Of a stretch of DNA of 64,000 bases, positions 45,494-57,000 are shown piece after piece. Source of the stretch: Lunularia cruciata (Eukaryota; Streptophyta; Marchantiopsida; Lunulariales; Lunulariaceae); assembly GCA_948567375.1 (NCBI GenBank), contig OX419755.1, positions 1,493,001 through 1,557,000 of the forward strand, in the 5' to 3' direction. Within the stretch, counting starts at the first letter, position 1. Every line of letters begins with the position of its first letter. Made by a program: the position numbers and the translations under genes. Under the pieces are notes generated by a model. The model did no database searches. It saw only the letters and a program-made list of their open reading frames with translations, and had not been told where the DNA came from.

Positions 45494-46780
45494 GTGTACA
45501 AAGTTGATGTGAAGCAATTTTGATCAAGGAAGTTGTGCCTTCAGTGGAGGGCTGGAACACAATTCTAAGGTGAAGTCGTTTTGCAGTGAAGTGCCATTTT
45601 TGGGAGAGCCTGAATCATCACAATCAAGATTGTTTGGAAAGATTTGATGGAGTTGTGATTAAGGAGTGTGAATTTGTGACAAGACTGCAAATCAGTGCTT
45701 GTTACTCTCTTCTGGGTGTGGTTTCTACCTGAGAGATTAAAGATGCAACCAAGAAGAACTACATTGTTACTGTTTGACTTCGTATTTGGAAATTTCTGAC
45801 TCGTATCTCTGCAGGAATAAACTTTACTTACCTGATTACCGCAAAAGTGATATTTGCCGGGTTGTCACAAGGGCAGCAGAGAAAGATCAGGCCTGGAAAC
45901 AAGAGTTGACGGAGCGTAGTAGAGAAGAAGATTGGTTGAGAGGGTTGATGCAAGAGGCATAGGAACAACTCTCTGTACATCAGAGGGAGAAGGAAGCATT
46001 AAAAGCTGAATTTGAAGATGAGCTTCAGATGTATCGTAGTGAGTTGGACAAAGAGAGGAAGAGGAGAAGTTTCCGGTGGTGGAAGATTTAGTGAAGTAGA
46101 AGGTGTTGTCAATGAAATTAAGGCCATGCTGAGTACGGAAGTGGAATGTAAACTTGAAGAGGCGAGGTTGCATGAGCTAAAGGTGCTAGTGCAAGAGATG
46201 TGCAAGAGGAAGGCAAAGGATACAGAATTAAATAATCTCTTAATCCGGCTGCAAGGTCGTGTAGATAGGAAGATGTTAGAGGTGGAGGACAATGTGTATC
46301 TCAGACTAGACCTTATTAGGACGGAGTTAACTAAACTTCGGAGTGAGGTAGAAGAAGTATGAAGACCCAAAGTAAGAGAAGTAGGAGTGCAGGTGTGTTT
46401 AGATTTGACATTTGACACTTTAGAGAAGAGTGGGTCGGAAGATAAAGTAGTAGAAAGGTTACCCATGACCTCAATTGTAGATCAAAGTGAAGAAGAAGTA
46501 GAATTGATAGAAGAGTTAGGAGTTATGAAACTCGAAGATAGAGCAATAAGTGAGCTTACTTCAGGATCGGGTTTGAAAGCTGATGACGAAGTAGACATTG
46601 GATTGGATTAATAACAGATTTGAGATTTGAAGAGGCAAATATGAAGAAGTGCATTGTCATTTTGGATCTGCAGGTTTGTAGAGTTGTTAGGAAATGGTAT
46701 TTTTGTTAGAATTGAGTGGCATTCGCAGTCTTATGTTGTTCAGTGCTCATTATTTCTAAGAATAGATAAAGCAAAGTGTT

Positions 46781-47005
46781 GTGAAGCAGTGCTCGTCGCT
46801 TGAGCTTGATTTTGAGTATCAATTTTGTGTTGTGTTTGTGAGTGTGTGGAGAAATTTGAAGTGCAAGTCAGTGTGCTTGTTGGATGTTGGATTCTGTAGC
46901 CTTGATCTTCATTCTATGTGTTCGATCCTGAGTGAAGTGCAATCGAAGCAATGCCTTGACAAATCTGAGAGGAATTGTAGTGTTGGTAGTATTTTGCATT
47001 TGTGA
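46781..47005 (+). other. Tail ORF of LTR-C copy C4 (74 codons)
   Basis: The C4 version uses an upstream ATG because a short deletion shifts the first part. The second half (CKSVCLLDVGF to SVGSILHL) is in the family frame. Confidence 0.2.
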
Positions 47006-47389
47006 GTGCAGCGCAAAGTTGATGTGAAGCAATTTTGATTGAGGAAGTGATGCCTTTAGTGGACGGGTGGAACACAATTCTAAGGTGAAGTTGTTTTGCA
47101 ATGAAGTGCCATTTTTGGGAGAGCCTGAATCATCACAATCAAGATTGCTTGGAAAGATTTGATGGAGTTGTGATTACAGAGTGCTAATTTGTGACAAGAT
47201 TGCAAATTAGTGCTTGTTACTCTCTTCTGGGTGTGGTTTCTACCTAAGAGATTAAAGACGCAACCAAGAAGAACTACATTGTTACTATTTTACTTTGTAT
47301 TTAGATATTTCTGACTCGTATCTTTGCGGGAACAAACTTTACTTACCTGATTACCGCAAAAGTGATATTTGCCGGGTTGTCATAGTGAT

Positions 47390-48450
47390 AAGCCATGGTG
47401 CCAATGCGATGAAGGATAGATTAAGGTCCAATGAAACAAGGTCTAAGCTTATGAGGACCAACTAACTTGAGGTTGGTGGTTGACAACCAAACTTGATCTC
47501 CCACATTGAACTCAATGTGTTGGTGGTGTGCATCTACATATTGCTTTTGCCAATTTTGTTTGATATGCAACCTGTGCTTGGCATTCTCCACACCTTGTTG
47601 GATTCTAGAAACAAAAGTATTGACAACATCAATCTTGGTAGCCACCAGATGGACTTTCATCAAGCTTGAAGATGTGAAAGGATGCTCTCCATACATGAGG
47701 AAGAATGGAGTGACTTATGTAGAGACATTCATTGAATTGTTATAAGCAAACTCCACTAATGTGAGTAAGGTGTCCCAACTCTTTTGCTCATCTAAAGTAA
47801 AGCCCCAAAGCATGTCCTCAATAGCGCAATTTGCCCTCTCTATTTGTCCATTTATTTGTGGATGGTAAGTGGTGGACATGGCCAATTTGGTTTTGAAGAA
47901 CACAAAGAGTGTTCTCCAAAACAAACTAGTGAATTGAGTGCCTCTATATGTGATGAGCACTTGAGACAAGCCATGATGGGAAAGACTGCATCTAAGTACA
48001 ATTGAGCTAGTTGCGGGACAGTCATATTCTTTGTGGTAGGGCACTCATGAATCATTTTGCTGAGTCATTTGACAAGGACTACAACGGAGTCAAACCCAAA
48101 GGTTGTCTTGGGCAATTCACAAACCAGATCTAGGCTTACTTATTCCTAATGTTGTCTAGAAGTGGGAAGAGGTTGGAAGAGTCATATGGGAGCTTGATTA
48201 GAAGCCTTATTTTGTTGACAAAGTATAGCTCCAAACATATTCCATCACATTTTTGCTCATCTTGGGCCAATAGTTATGGTGTTTGACCACATCCAAGGTC
48301 TTGTCCAATCCAACGTGACCTGTAATGGCAAAATCATAACATTCCACTAGGATGGTGGTTCTTAGATCAGTGTCATCCAAGATCCATAACTTGCCATGAT
48401 GGAAGATGAGTCCTTGGGTGTTGATGATGCCTTTAGATAATTGAGCACCT
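47390..48450 (-). pseudogene. G2 integrase
   Basis: The C-terminal part VWLSTTNLKLVGPHKLRP is at 47421-47500. The core lies in 48044-47715 with a VLITYRGTQFTS motif, where the second catalytic Asp is Tyr, and IERANCAIEDML. The zinc region is near 48250-48370. The sequence is close to the G1 integrase, which confirms the same family. The single-copy form of the Glu region here shows that the G1 duplication is secondary. Confidence 0.75.
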
Positions 48451-48459
48451 ACAATCTAT

Positions 48460-49280
48460 GGATCAATTTTTGTAGCAACAAGAATCTTGGGCCAAAATCT
48501 AGGGGTCATCTTGACTTCCACCACTAAATTATTTGTCATTGGCATTTGAGTGAATGCATTTGCAAGTTGCTTCTTGCCTTCCACATATTTGATTTTCATG
48601 TTAAATTTTTATCTCCACTCTACCCACCCAATCTGTTGATGAGAAAGATCTTTCTATGTCTCAAGGTAGACTAGAGGTTTGTGGTCTGTCTCTATCACAA
48701 ATGTCTGTTCTCACCCAAATAGGTGCTTCCATTGCTTGGTTGCAAGGACAATGGTCAGCTCTTCTTATTCGGGAGAGTGATAGTTGCATATTTCTGATAA
48801 CAACTTATGAGAGAAATATGTAATTGGGTGCCATCCATCCTACCATTCTTGTTGTTGGTCTGCTCCTATTGCTACACCTTATGCATCTATAGCCATCTTG
48901 ATTGGATATTTTGGGTCATACCATTTCAAGATTGGTGCATGTAGTAATCCATCTTTCAACTCTTGAAAGGCCAATTCTTGTATGCTTCCCTATATCCACT
49001 TTTTTCCCTTGTCCAATAGTGTTGTTAGGAGCTATGAAATCTTGGAGAAGTCCTTGACAAATTGATGATAAAACCCATCAATCCCAATAAACTCTTGAGT
49101 TGAGTTTGATCTTTTGGAGCACTCTATTTTTGAATGACTTCTATTTTATCTATTAACACTTGGATACCTCCTTCACTTACTCTATGCCTTAAGTTGTTTA
49201 CTTCAAATCTGCCAAACTCACACTTTGAGATTTTGACATACAATTGATTCTATCATAGAATCTAGAGGACTTCTCGCAGA
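48460..49280 (-). pseudogene. G2 RNase H remnant
   Basis: The connection and RNase H motifs of G1 27761-28420 are collinear here in reverse, including the ETDHKPLVYLE-equivalent near 48660-48700 and the EELTIV equivalent near 48755. No long open frame remains. Confidence 0.65.
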
Positions 49281-50030
49281 TATTGCTTGTGCTCTATCAA
49301 CATCCTACTATAGACTATGATGTCATCAAGAAAAATGATAATAGATTTATCCAAGTACGGAAAAAATATGTCATTCATAAAACTCATGAAAGTGGTTGGA
49401 GCGTTGGTGAGGCCAAATTGCATCACCAAGTACTCAAAGTGACCATACTTTGTTCAAAAGGCCATTTTGTGTATGTCTTCTTCCGCAATTCTGATTTGGT
49501 TATAATTGCTCTGCAAATCAAGTTTGGTGAAGTGCCTTACACTATTGAGTTGATCAAACAAGTCATCCATGCAAGGTTATGGATATTTGTTCTTCACTAT
49601 TTGTTGATTCAGTCCTTGGTAGTCCATGCACATGCATATTATTCCATTTGTCTTCTTCACAAAAATAAAGGAGCTCCATATGGTGATACATTGAGTTGGA
49701 TAAACCCCTTTTGCAACATATCCTTGATTTGAGCCTTACACTCCTCCAACTCATGAGGTGATAGTCAATATGGTGCCTTACAAGGAGGTGTCCTCCCAAG
49801 AAGTATCTCAATTTTATGATCTACTCTCCTTTTTGGTGGTTAACCTCCGGGTAATTCATCTAGAAAGACATCTTAGAACTCATCGACTACACCTTCCAAT
49901 TTCTCAAGAATTTGTCCATTAAGTTGGGCACTTTGGACTTCTCTTATTAATTACATGAAACATCTATCTGTCTTACCAAAAGATGTGGTCCTTATATAAT
50001 ACAAAGGCAACTCTTGCCTTTGTGATCTTC
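49281..50030 (-). pseudogene. G2 reverse transcriptase remnant
   Basis: Reading leftward, it is collinear with G1 26960-27700. The linker with the LSPHELEECK-type segment is at about 49740. The IDYQGLN-like and YPCMDDLFDQL-like regions are at 49560-49640, and the LDD-box region is near 49320-49345. Many stops and shifts occur. Confidence 0.65.
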
Positions 50031-50155
50031 CTTAACCCCAAAGATCATCATCTTCGATTGACTAGTTTTTGCTACTTTCTTTCTCCAATCCACCGTGGGA
50101 TTGTAGTGCTCCATCCATGGCATACCTAAGATTACATCATTACAAGCTAGTGGTA

Positions 50156-50404
50156 TCATATGCCACTCAATTGCCTTTGATACCCTCCTACAAAGAGTAT
50201 TACCTTTCTAGGTAATGGCTCAATCTTCTCTGTCTGACCATTAGGTAACTCTACTTTTTCCTTCTCATCCTTTTCTAGTTCTATCTCCAACCTTATTGCA
50301 CTAGAGTGAGACAAGAAATTCTCTATTGCCCCAAGGTCTATCAACTCTCTCACCAGATTGCCTTCTAGCATTCCATTTACAATTGTGCATTTATCTTCCT
50401 CCAT
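50156..50404 (-). pseudogene. G2 aspartic protease
   Basis: An open piece of 82 codons with LIDLGAIENFLSHSSAIRL. As in G1 the Ser of the usual D-S-G is Leu, so the change is shared by G1 and G2 and predates their separation or is a family feature. The flap-side residues ELPNGQTEKIEPLPRK follow. Confidence 0.75.
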
Positions 50405-50429
50405 CTTTGTACACTTGTCTTCTTCTTTT

Positions 50430-51560
50430 CCCTGCTTTTACTCTTCTTCACCAAGCCAATAAGACCACTAGGTTCATTTATTGGCAATCTTTGTTTTCCA
50501 ATGTGTTTTCCATATCCTCCTTTTCAATTGATCTCGCCATGTGGTTCAGAGGTTGCCTCTAAGATGACAAGCACAACAATTGATGGCTATATGCCCAATT
50601 TGGCCACAATTGTAATATCATTATATTTTGCTTAAGCACCTTCTCCTCGTGGGACTCTTTCTCTCCTTTATTTGACCCATCCCCATTCTTCTTGGAGAGG
50701 TCTTGATCCTTGGTCTTGGAACCAAATGTTGCACAATTCCAAAAGAACTGATCCAAAAAATGGTGTGTCTCAACCTGATAGTTTTGCATCAATGTTCTCA
50801 ATTCACCTCCTCCAAGCGTGCTTGGTATTTTTTTGAACATAGGAAATGGCTTCAAAAACCATATGAGGATTTTGCATCATTACCTCTTGGCAAATCTGCT
50901 ATGTTAATCCTCTCTTGAAATTGTCAAGAGTTTTGACTAGACTCATTTCAACTATCACAAATTGTAGATCTAGAAATGCTTCCATGTGCTCTTGTATGCT
51001 ATTCTTCTTCTTCAACTCCTAGAGTCTGGTTCAGGCCATTTGCACAAAATCCATAGATTGGAAATTCTTGAGCAACTCTTCTTGCATGGCTGTCCAAGTG
51101 ACCTCTCTTCCTTCTACCAACAATCATCATTCTCAAGTGCCATACCATGTAAGGGCTTTATCAATCAAGTACCCACATGCAAACACACCTATAGAATGAT
51201 TAGTGATCTCCATTGTGAACAATCAAAGGTATTGATTCATTCTTGAAATCCAATTTTCCACTACTCCCATGGAACATTGTTCCTTGTAAGGCTTGATGTT
51301 GCATGTCGGTTTCATTTCTAGTAACAATGTGACTTGGTTGTTGATTGGAATATGTGTCATTGATATGCATAACTCTCTATGTACTTCAAACATTGGTGTT
51401 GGTTGTTGAGACGACTTCCCTTCTTGCATTACTTGATTGTTCTTGACAATACGTATTTGATTTTGCAATTCCTTCATGGTCATCTTGATTTCTCAAAACT
51501 CATTCAACATCTTTTGCATTCCTTGCATCAACTCTTGCAACTATGGATCCATGATTTCTA
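50430..51560 (-). pseudogene. G2 gag remnant with zinc knuckle
   Basis: The zinc knuckle region at about 50568-50620 reads YNCGQIGHIAINC; the first Cys codon is now Tyr. Capsid-like residues NIKPYKEQCSMGVVENWISRMNQYL are at 51223-51300, and ELQNQIRIVKNNQVMQEGK, the coiled-coil part, at 51420-51480. It is collinear with G1 gag. Confidence 0.7.
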
Positions 51561-51599
51561 CATACGACCAATGTTTGATTGCTATTTCCTATTTCAATA

Positions 51600-52000
51600 A
51601 AGGGTTAGAATGATTACTTAGGAAAGAGCACAAACTATAGGGACCTCAAAATCTATCACTCGTTGATAATATTCCTCACCAAAATTCTAGACTAAAAAAT
51701 CCCTAAACATCACTTTTGGTCTAACTACATAATAGATTTCTACTTGCGTGTTGAAAGGGTGAGGATTTGGTACATTCAGATCCATAACATCATAATAGAA
51801 TGTAGATTATCAAATCTCACTCTCTGTTGTACACAATCACAGGTAGAATCACCGGGTTTGGTGAATTCATCACTCTATCCATGAATTTTGCTCCAAAGTG
51901 TTAAACAAGAGATATTCTCAGTTTTGCATGCTAGATGGACATAATCTTGTTGTGGAATAGATCAAGAACAAGAAGCTAGGTGCAAGAAATCATCCTCCCA
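51600..52000 (-). pseudogene. G2 pre-gag conserved segment
   Basis: On the minus strand the residues VMDLNVPNPHPFNTQVEI and VVRPKVMFRDF match the G1 segment at 25069-25470. This shows that the segment is a coding feature of the family. Stops break it. Confidence 0.5.
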
Positions 52001-52138
52001 ATGCCTCTATCCCATTTTCTCTCTGAAACACTTCCCAAGTCTAGCAATTACATTGTGTTTTCTCCCCTCAAATTACTTAGTTTTAGTAGCTCGTGTTCCT
52101 CCAAGGAAGGTGATCCACTCTCCTGAATTAAAACACCT

Positions 52139-52150
52139 ACTCTAATACCA
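52139..52150 (-). other. G2 primer-binding site
   Basis: The minus strand reads TGGTATTAGAGT, two changes from the initiator-Met primer site TGGTATCAGAGC, 1 bp from the 5' LTR. Confidence 0.75.
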
Positions 52151-52151
52151 T

Positions 52152-52734
52152 TGTAATACTCCATTGACAAGAGAACTCTCTAAGAGAGATAGAAGAGAGA
52201 AAATGCAAGTTTCACACTCAATACTTTGATGCCCCAAAGGAGCACCTCCTCTTTAGTATAAAACAAAGACAATCTCCTCAAAGGAAGCTCCACCCTTGGA
52301 TCAGATACATGGATTGGTGACTTGTCAACAAGCTCTATCCTTGGATTAGTTTTTTGGATGGGTGACATGTCAATCCTTGTCCTATCTAGTTGATCAAATG
52401 GGTTTGACTAAAGGGAATCTTTAGAGAATATTCTTGTAGGGAGCTCAAAATCTCATGGGTGACATATTGTTGGTAAGCTCTCAATGAGATAAATCACAAA
52501 GAAGAGAAGGCAAGGTTTGGCAAAGCTAGAATTTTTGAGGCCTAATTTATCCATTTAGGCCTCCAAATTGGCTCTAAAGTTTTTAGGTTATTCTCAACTT
52601 TTGTCCTTTTAGTAAAAGTACTCTTTTGGTGACATCTCTATCTAGTTTTCCTAGCCCATTGTACACAACATCCTTCTAGATGTTACCAAGCTAATTTTCA
52701 CCTCCAAATAATATGTCTAGCTACTTGTATTACA
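52152..52734 (-). repeat. G2 5' LTR (LTR-A)
   Basis: This LTR is 583 bp. On the plus strand it begins TGTAATACTCCATTG and ends TTGTATTACA. Confidence 0.85.
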
Positions 52735-52745
52735 CTTTGATACAA

Positions 52746-52940
52746 GTTAAAGACCAAGGAGGGAAATAGGAGAATGGAAGATCAAACTGAAAGATGACAT
52801 TGGGACTCTTGAATGAGAGAAACTACAAATACCTAGCATAAGCTTGGGCTTTGGTATTTATAGGGAACATAGAAGGCTCATGGAAAGCTTCTCAAGAAGC
52901 TTCCTAAAAGCCACATTCTTTGAGTGCAAGCCAAGTTAAT
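52746..52940 (-). repeat. G4 5' LTR (LTR-B), truncated by C7
   Basis: TTAAAGACCAAGGAGGGAAATAGG and the following bases match the plus-strand reading of 23997-24177 and 10396-10590. It is preceded by CTTTGATACAA, G4's damaged primer site. It stops at 52940, where the C7 unit starts, and the remainder is outside the window. Confidence 0.75.
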
Positions 52941-53456
52941 TGTGGTACCCACAATTTTTTATTTTGATGAGCTTTAAAGAAGAAGTGTGCAATAATTGAA
53001 GCAAAATGATGAAGGGAAGAGAAGAATTGTGTGTTAGGTTCATACCCAAAGAAGTTGTTTTGGGTCAAAAGAAGAAGAACTCAAATTGGACTTGAAGGGT
53101 GGTATATCCAAAGGAAAGACACTTTGCCTCAGGGTGATAAACTTGATTGGAAGAAACTATAACAACTTTTCTTCAAGCCAACTAGTCAAGAAGTTACAAC
53201 CAAGAAAATGGCCAATTCTTGAGTGGGATAAATTTGAGAGTGACAAGAGGAATCCATGTAGAAAGCATGAATGTCAAGTGAAGATTGATTGAAGAATAAC
53301 CGCACATTGTAACACAATCAGGTTAAGAGTTCACTGAGGAATTGCCAAAATATCAAATAGTAATCTTGTTCCTCTTAGAAATTGTCCTAAAGGAGTTAGA
53401 ATCATGAGTCTAGGCAAGGGTTTGATTTTCAAAGACCAAGAGTTAGAAAACACACC

Positions 53457-54527
53457 ATGCCAACAAAGGGCGGCAATTTCACTTGCAATGAGGAATCCTA
53501 GAATTTGGAGGTTGGATGTAGTGGCAAGGATTTAAGTCTTGAGTAGACTTTGGATCACATTTCAAGCTTGGAACTAGAAGTAGGCTTAAGTTTTCTAGGG
53601 TTCATGGCAAAAATTGTTGCCAACAATTGTGAGGGTCATCCAAAAGTAGAGGAAAATAGAGGAAATCTAACTCAATGGATAGAGTCAGATTGGAGATTAG
53701 TCCAAGGAAGTTGGAGATGAGACTGGTATTACCTTTTATTTGAAGGGGATTTTTTGGAGGAAATTGCAAAGGTGAAAAGTTCCTTCACTGCTCCTTGCAC
53801 CAAGAATGGATACAAGGTGGATACATATTGAGACTCAATGAGGCAAAGTATTGTTGGAGCCTTGATGGAAATGTTCAAACCCAAGTGCACCACATACGTG
53901 ACAAAGCAATATGTGGTATTCTTCCACCAAATGTTCATGCAAGAAAAGGTGAATTAGGCAAAGAGCTTTACCCAACAAATAAGGCAGATGATTGTGAATT
54001 GGAGGATGAATATGACAACACACTACTTTGTGTTATTTACAGCACATTTCTATCTAGGATAGCATTCTTTGTTTCTCCTTTGAAGAAAGCTATCTTACTT
54101 TCATCTAGATGTGCATTAGGATGTGGTTGCAAAAACTCAACATTACATAAGACAGATCCAAGGAAGCAATGAACACTTTGCCAAGATAGGGCAACAGAAA
54201 ATAGTGGCATGACCATTCCAAAGACAAAGAAGCAAAGTATACCCAAGGAGGTGGTGTCACTAGTTCATTCACAAAGGACTAGAAGATAGAACTTGTGGCA
54301 CAAAAGTGGCAATAGTGGACCTATCATTGGGAGTAGAGTCAGAAGGAGAAGTTGAGTATAGGTTAGAGGACTTGGAGGAAGAAGAACAAGAGCTCACTTT
54401 GCAAAGTAGGAAGTCAAGCAATGAGAGTGATGGAGAGCCTAAAGTTTAGAAGTCAGTGGGAGAAGAGGCTGAAGAAGAGGATTGGGAGTTTCATACAACA
54501 ATTGATATGATGGAAGGAGGAGATGAG
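53457..54527 (+). pseudogene. LTR-C long ORF, copy C7 (truncated)
   Basis: The frame begins at ATG 53457 (MPTKGGNF) and is broken by several stops. Trp-rich domain residues are TQWIESDWRLV (near 53680), YKVDTY (near 53813) and VVFFHQMF (near 53915). The acidic part has LTLQSRKSSNESDGE near 54390. Matching to C8 stops near 54527, where pol-side sequence begins, so the coiled coil is missing. It is a divergent subfamily. There is no TATA box at the position seen in other units. Confidence 0.6.
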
Positions 54528-55650
54528 TTTGGAGGTAGATCCAAATTTGAAACCTTTAGGTTTTGTGGCTAATATCCAATCCAAGGTGGAGGATTCAAGA
54601 AAAAGTGGGTAAACCCAAATTACCTTGGGCCTAGACCACCAGTACTCTAGTCACTATTTAGAAGCAACCTAAATTAAAGTCAGATTGGGGAGAAACTTCA
54701 AACCCAACGACAAAGACAAAGTCAAAGAAGGTGAAACTCGGGGGAGTATCCCAAGAAGATATTGTGGCAGATTTGGCATCCATGCAAGCCAATGTAATAT
54801 TTAAAAAACTATGGGAGGAAAACAAGCTCTATAAGAAGCAGCTGAGTTTGGCACTCAAGAAAGTAAGAGTGATGACCAAGAAAGACTTAACCACCATATA
54901 TTATATAGAACAAGAAGATTTAAGATCTCTTGAAGTAGATGCGGAGATCATAGGTTGCATGATCATGTTTGTACCCATTGACTTGAGGTTCAAGTATGAA
55001 TGTCATGATGGAGGATACCACACATCTATTGGGGTACCATGTATTTTTGAGCCAACATCCCAAATTTTGAAGTTTGCGGATCTAACTAGGAGACAACCTT
55101 TGGGCATATTGTCTAACATAATCATAATCATCAAAGGAGTACCCTTCAAATTGAACTACATTGTGTTGAGACCAATGACCAAAATTGGCTACCCATTGTT
55201 GATTGGAAGACCTTGGTTGTATAGTGCTTAGGTTGTTGTGGATTGGCACTAGCAAAAGTTGAGGTTTAAGGACATCTCGTCCAAAGACCAAAAGTTGGTG
55301 ATAATGAGTTGGATAAAGGTTCCCCACCTTGGAAAAACTACTTGATTAGAAAACAAGGATGAATCCAAAGATTGATTGTCTTTGTCTTTAGAAGACTTGG
55401 ATGAAGAAGTCCAAGTCAATTACTTGGAGTGCTATAAGGCGGAGGTCAAAGAAGAAGACCAATATGATCTTGCTTTGGGTAAAAATGATTTGGAAGAAGG
55501 GAGTATGAGCTCCATCCAACTTAGGTTGAGCAGAGTCAACCATGTGGAAGGAGTCATTAACCATGATTACTATCAAGATGTAGTCTTAGCTAAAGGCAAA
55601 ATTTTTAAAATATCTAAGGTAGTCACTTAAGACAAGTTGGCAAGATACAC
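54528..55650 (+). pseudogene. G5 gag end and protease region
   Basis: The open piece 54731-55231 has SQEDIVADLASMQANVIF followed by a Lys-rich helix, then IIKGVPFKLNYIVLRPM and YPLLIGRPWL. The LLGRPWL-type ending is characteristic of the C-terminal half of gypsy proteases in several plant lineages. The usual catalytic D-[SG]-G segment is not seen and seems replaced or deleted. A 54-codon spacer then leads to a second open piece at 55376-55630. Confidence 0.6.
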
Positions 55651-57000
55651 TACCTTGTTTATTGAGTACCAGGATGTATTTGCCTGGTCTATTGATCAAA
55701 GCCAAGAATTCCTAAACAATTTGGTGAATATTAGATTGATCTTATTCAAGAAATAATTCTGGTTTGGCAATGACAATATTGCTTGAACTCACTCTTGGTG
55801 AAAGATGGAATTAACAAGTACTTAGGGACTGGAATAGTTTTTCTAGTCTTGAGCAATGAATGAGTTTTGCGGATTTTCATTGTGCCAAAGAAGAAGACAA
55901 GGAAGATTTGAGTATGACAAGATTTGTTACAAGCTGATTGTAGTCACGAGGAAGGATCATTATCCTTTGCCTTTTATAGATTCTATTTTGGACCAGTAGC
56001 TAGTCATCCTTGCTATAGTTTTCTTGATGGATTTTAAGATCCAATCAAGTGTCCATTCAAGAAGAGGACAAGGATAAGACAACATTCACTATCAATTGGT
56101 ACACATTTTCAAACAATCAAATGACCTTTGGATTATGTAATGCTCCCACTACTTTCCATTGAATGACTAATGCAATTTTTAAAGATTTTCTACATAAGTT
56201 TGTGGAATTTTTCATTGATAATTTTTGCATGTTTGGTTGAAGAGACGTATATCTGGATTAACTTTGCCAAAAATTTGGAAGGTGTCATTTTTCTGGCTTG
56301 TTTTTGCACCCAAAGAAATGCTTCTTTGAATGAAGGAGGGAATTCTGTTAGGGCATTGAGAAATTGAAGTTGATGTTGAGAAGGTGAAAATCATCTTAGC
56401 TTTAGAATTCTTAAAAGATATTTGGGAGTTGAGAGCCCTCTTGGGACATGTTGGATATTATAAGCGCTTTGTGTCTAACTATGCAGTGCTAGTTGCACCT
56501 TTGACAAGGCTTTTGAAGAAGTCTGAAGACTATTTGTGGGAAGGATAACAAGAAAAAGCTTTCCAAGTGTTGAAGAAGAAATTGGTAGAAGCACTAGTGA
56601 TGAGGGCTCCAAATTGGGATTTCCCTTTTCATGTGTGTATGGATACTTTGTCCATGGAAATTGGAGTAGTCCTAAGTCAAAAGAACAAGAAGAAGAAGGA
56701 CTATGCAATTCATTACACCAATCAACAACTTTCAATTGCAGAGAAGAACTACAGTACTATGGGAAGAGAAGCAGTCGGTATGGTGTATACCAAAGAAAAA
56801 TTTACCACTTCTTGTTGGGATATGAGTTGGTATCCCAAGTGGACCATATGCAAGGTTTGAAATATTTGGTTAAGAAGGTGGATTTGTCTTGGCAAATTGC
56901 AAGATGGATCTTATTATTACAAGAATTTACATACATTGTACAAGTATGGAAGGGGGCTGTGCGTTCAAACATAAACTTCTTGTCCAGGTTGGAGACTTCA
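55651..57000 (+). pseudogene. G5 reverse transcriptase and RNase H
   Basis: RT fragments: RIFIVPKKKTRKI near 55870, HYPLPFIDSILDQ near 55960, and FLMDFKIQSS near 56020 (the catalytic regions are damaged). Then ELRALLGHVGYYKRFVSNYA near 56430, the connection. RNase H follows as MDTLSMEIGVVLSQ near 56640 (the expected Asp-Ala-S position reads MDTLS) and YAIHYTNQQLSIAEKNYSTMGREAVGMVY near 56700-56790, an intact Glu motif region. The PLPFID and GYYKRF patterns fit the Tat/Athila side of gypsy better than the chromoviruses above. Confidence 0.7.

Larger units (their letters stand above)
42090..45869 (+). mobile_element. LTR-C copy C3, complete unit
   Basis: It is 3780 bp, begins TGTGGTGCCCACA and ends GCCGGGTTGTCACA, with a perfect AGGGC duplication at 42085-42089 and 45870-45874. 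It is inserted in the C4 ORF, the same kind of nesting as C2 in C1. It is close in sequence to C2. Confidence 0.88.
40362..46611 (+). pseudogene. LTR-C long ORF, copy C4 (split by C3)
   Basis: The frame starts at ATG 40362 (MSSCYP) and ends at 46609-46611 (ADDEVDIGLD, stop). C3 is inserted in the coiled coil at 42089. Readable motifs are ITFLAWNWNFSFPSFM near 40590, AVFFHQMFAGEAVDWAKCL near 40870, and HYFVPFAVHFCFGLNLL near 40980. The coiled-coil part is at 41701-42089, resuming at 45875 with DKARKAEKDQAWKQEL-type residues. Several frameshifts and stops occur. The pattern of conservative change relative to C2 (V/I, K/R, D/E) is as in C5. Confidence 0.7.
39893..47384 (+). mobile_element. LTR-C copy C4, split by C3
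   Basis: It begins TGTGGTACCTACA and ends TTGTCATA, with a perfect GTGAT duplication at 39888-39892 and 47385-47389. Excluding C3 it is 3707 bp. Its subfamily differs clearly from C1-C3, with many substitutions in the ORF. It is inserted into the G2 integrase end in the opposite orientation to G2. Confidence 0.87.
38947..52734 (-). mobile_element. G2, LTR-A chromodomain gypsy (minus), split by C4
   Basis: The 3' LTR is 38947-39547 and the 5' LTR 52152-52734. Excluding the nested LTR-C units it is about 6.3 kb. Domain order on the minus strand is pre-gag segment, gag, protease, RT, RNase H, integrase, chromodomain. The flanks CTCTA (38942-38946) and CTTTG (52735-52739) are each one change from CTCTG, the corresponding bases of G4's primer site, so the target was G4's primer-binding site. 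The integrase C-terminus is split by C4 at 39893-47384. Confidence 0.85.
23997..52940 (-). mobile_element. G4, LTR-B chromodomain gypsy, host of the whole nest
   Basis: This is a minus-strand Ty3/gypsy. Its 3' LTR is 23997-24177 plus 32360-32697 (split by G1). The internal region is 32698-35800, 37678-38946 and 52735-52745 (split by C6 and G2). Its 5' LTR begins at 52746 and is cut at 52940 by the C7-G5-C8 composite, so the remainder lies beyond the window. Domain order on the minus strand is gag, protease, RT, RNase H, integrase, chromodomain. It is the oldest element of the right half, since four separate insertions landed in it. Confidence 0.75.
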
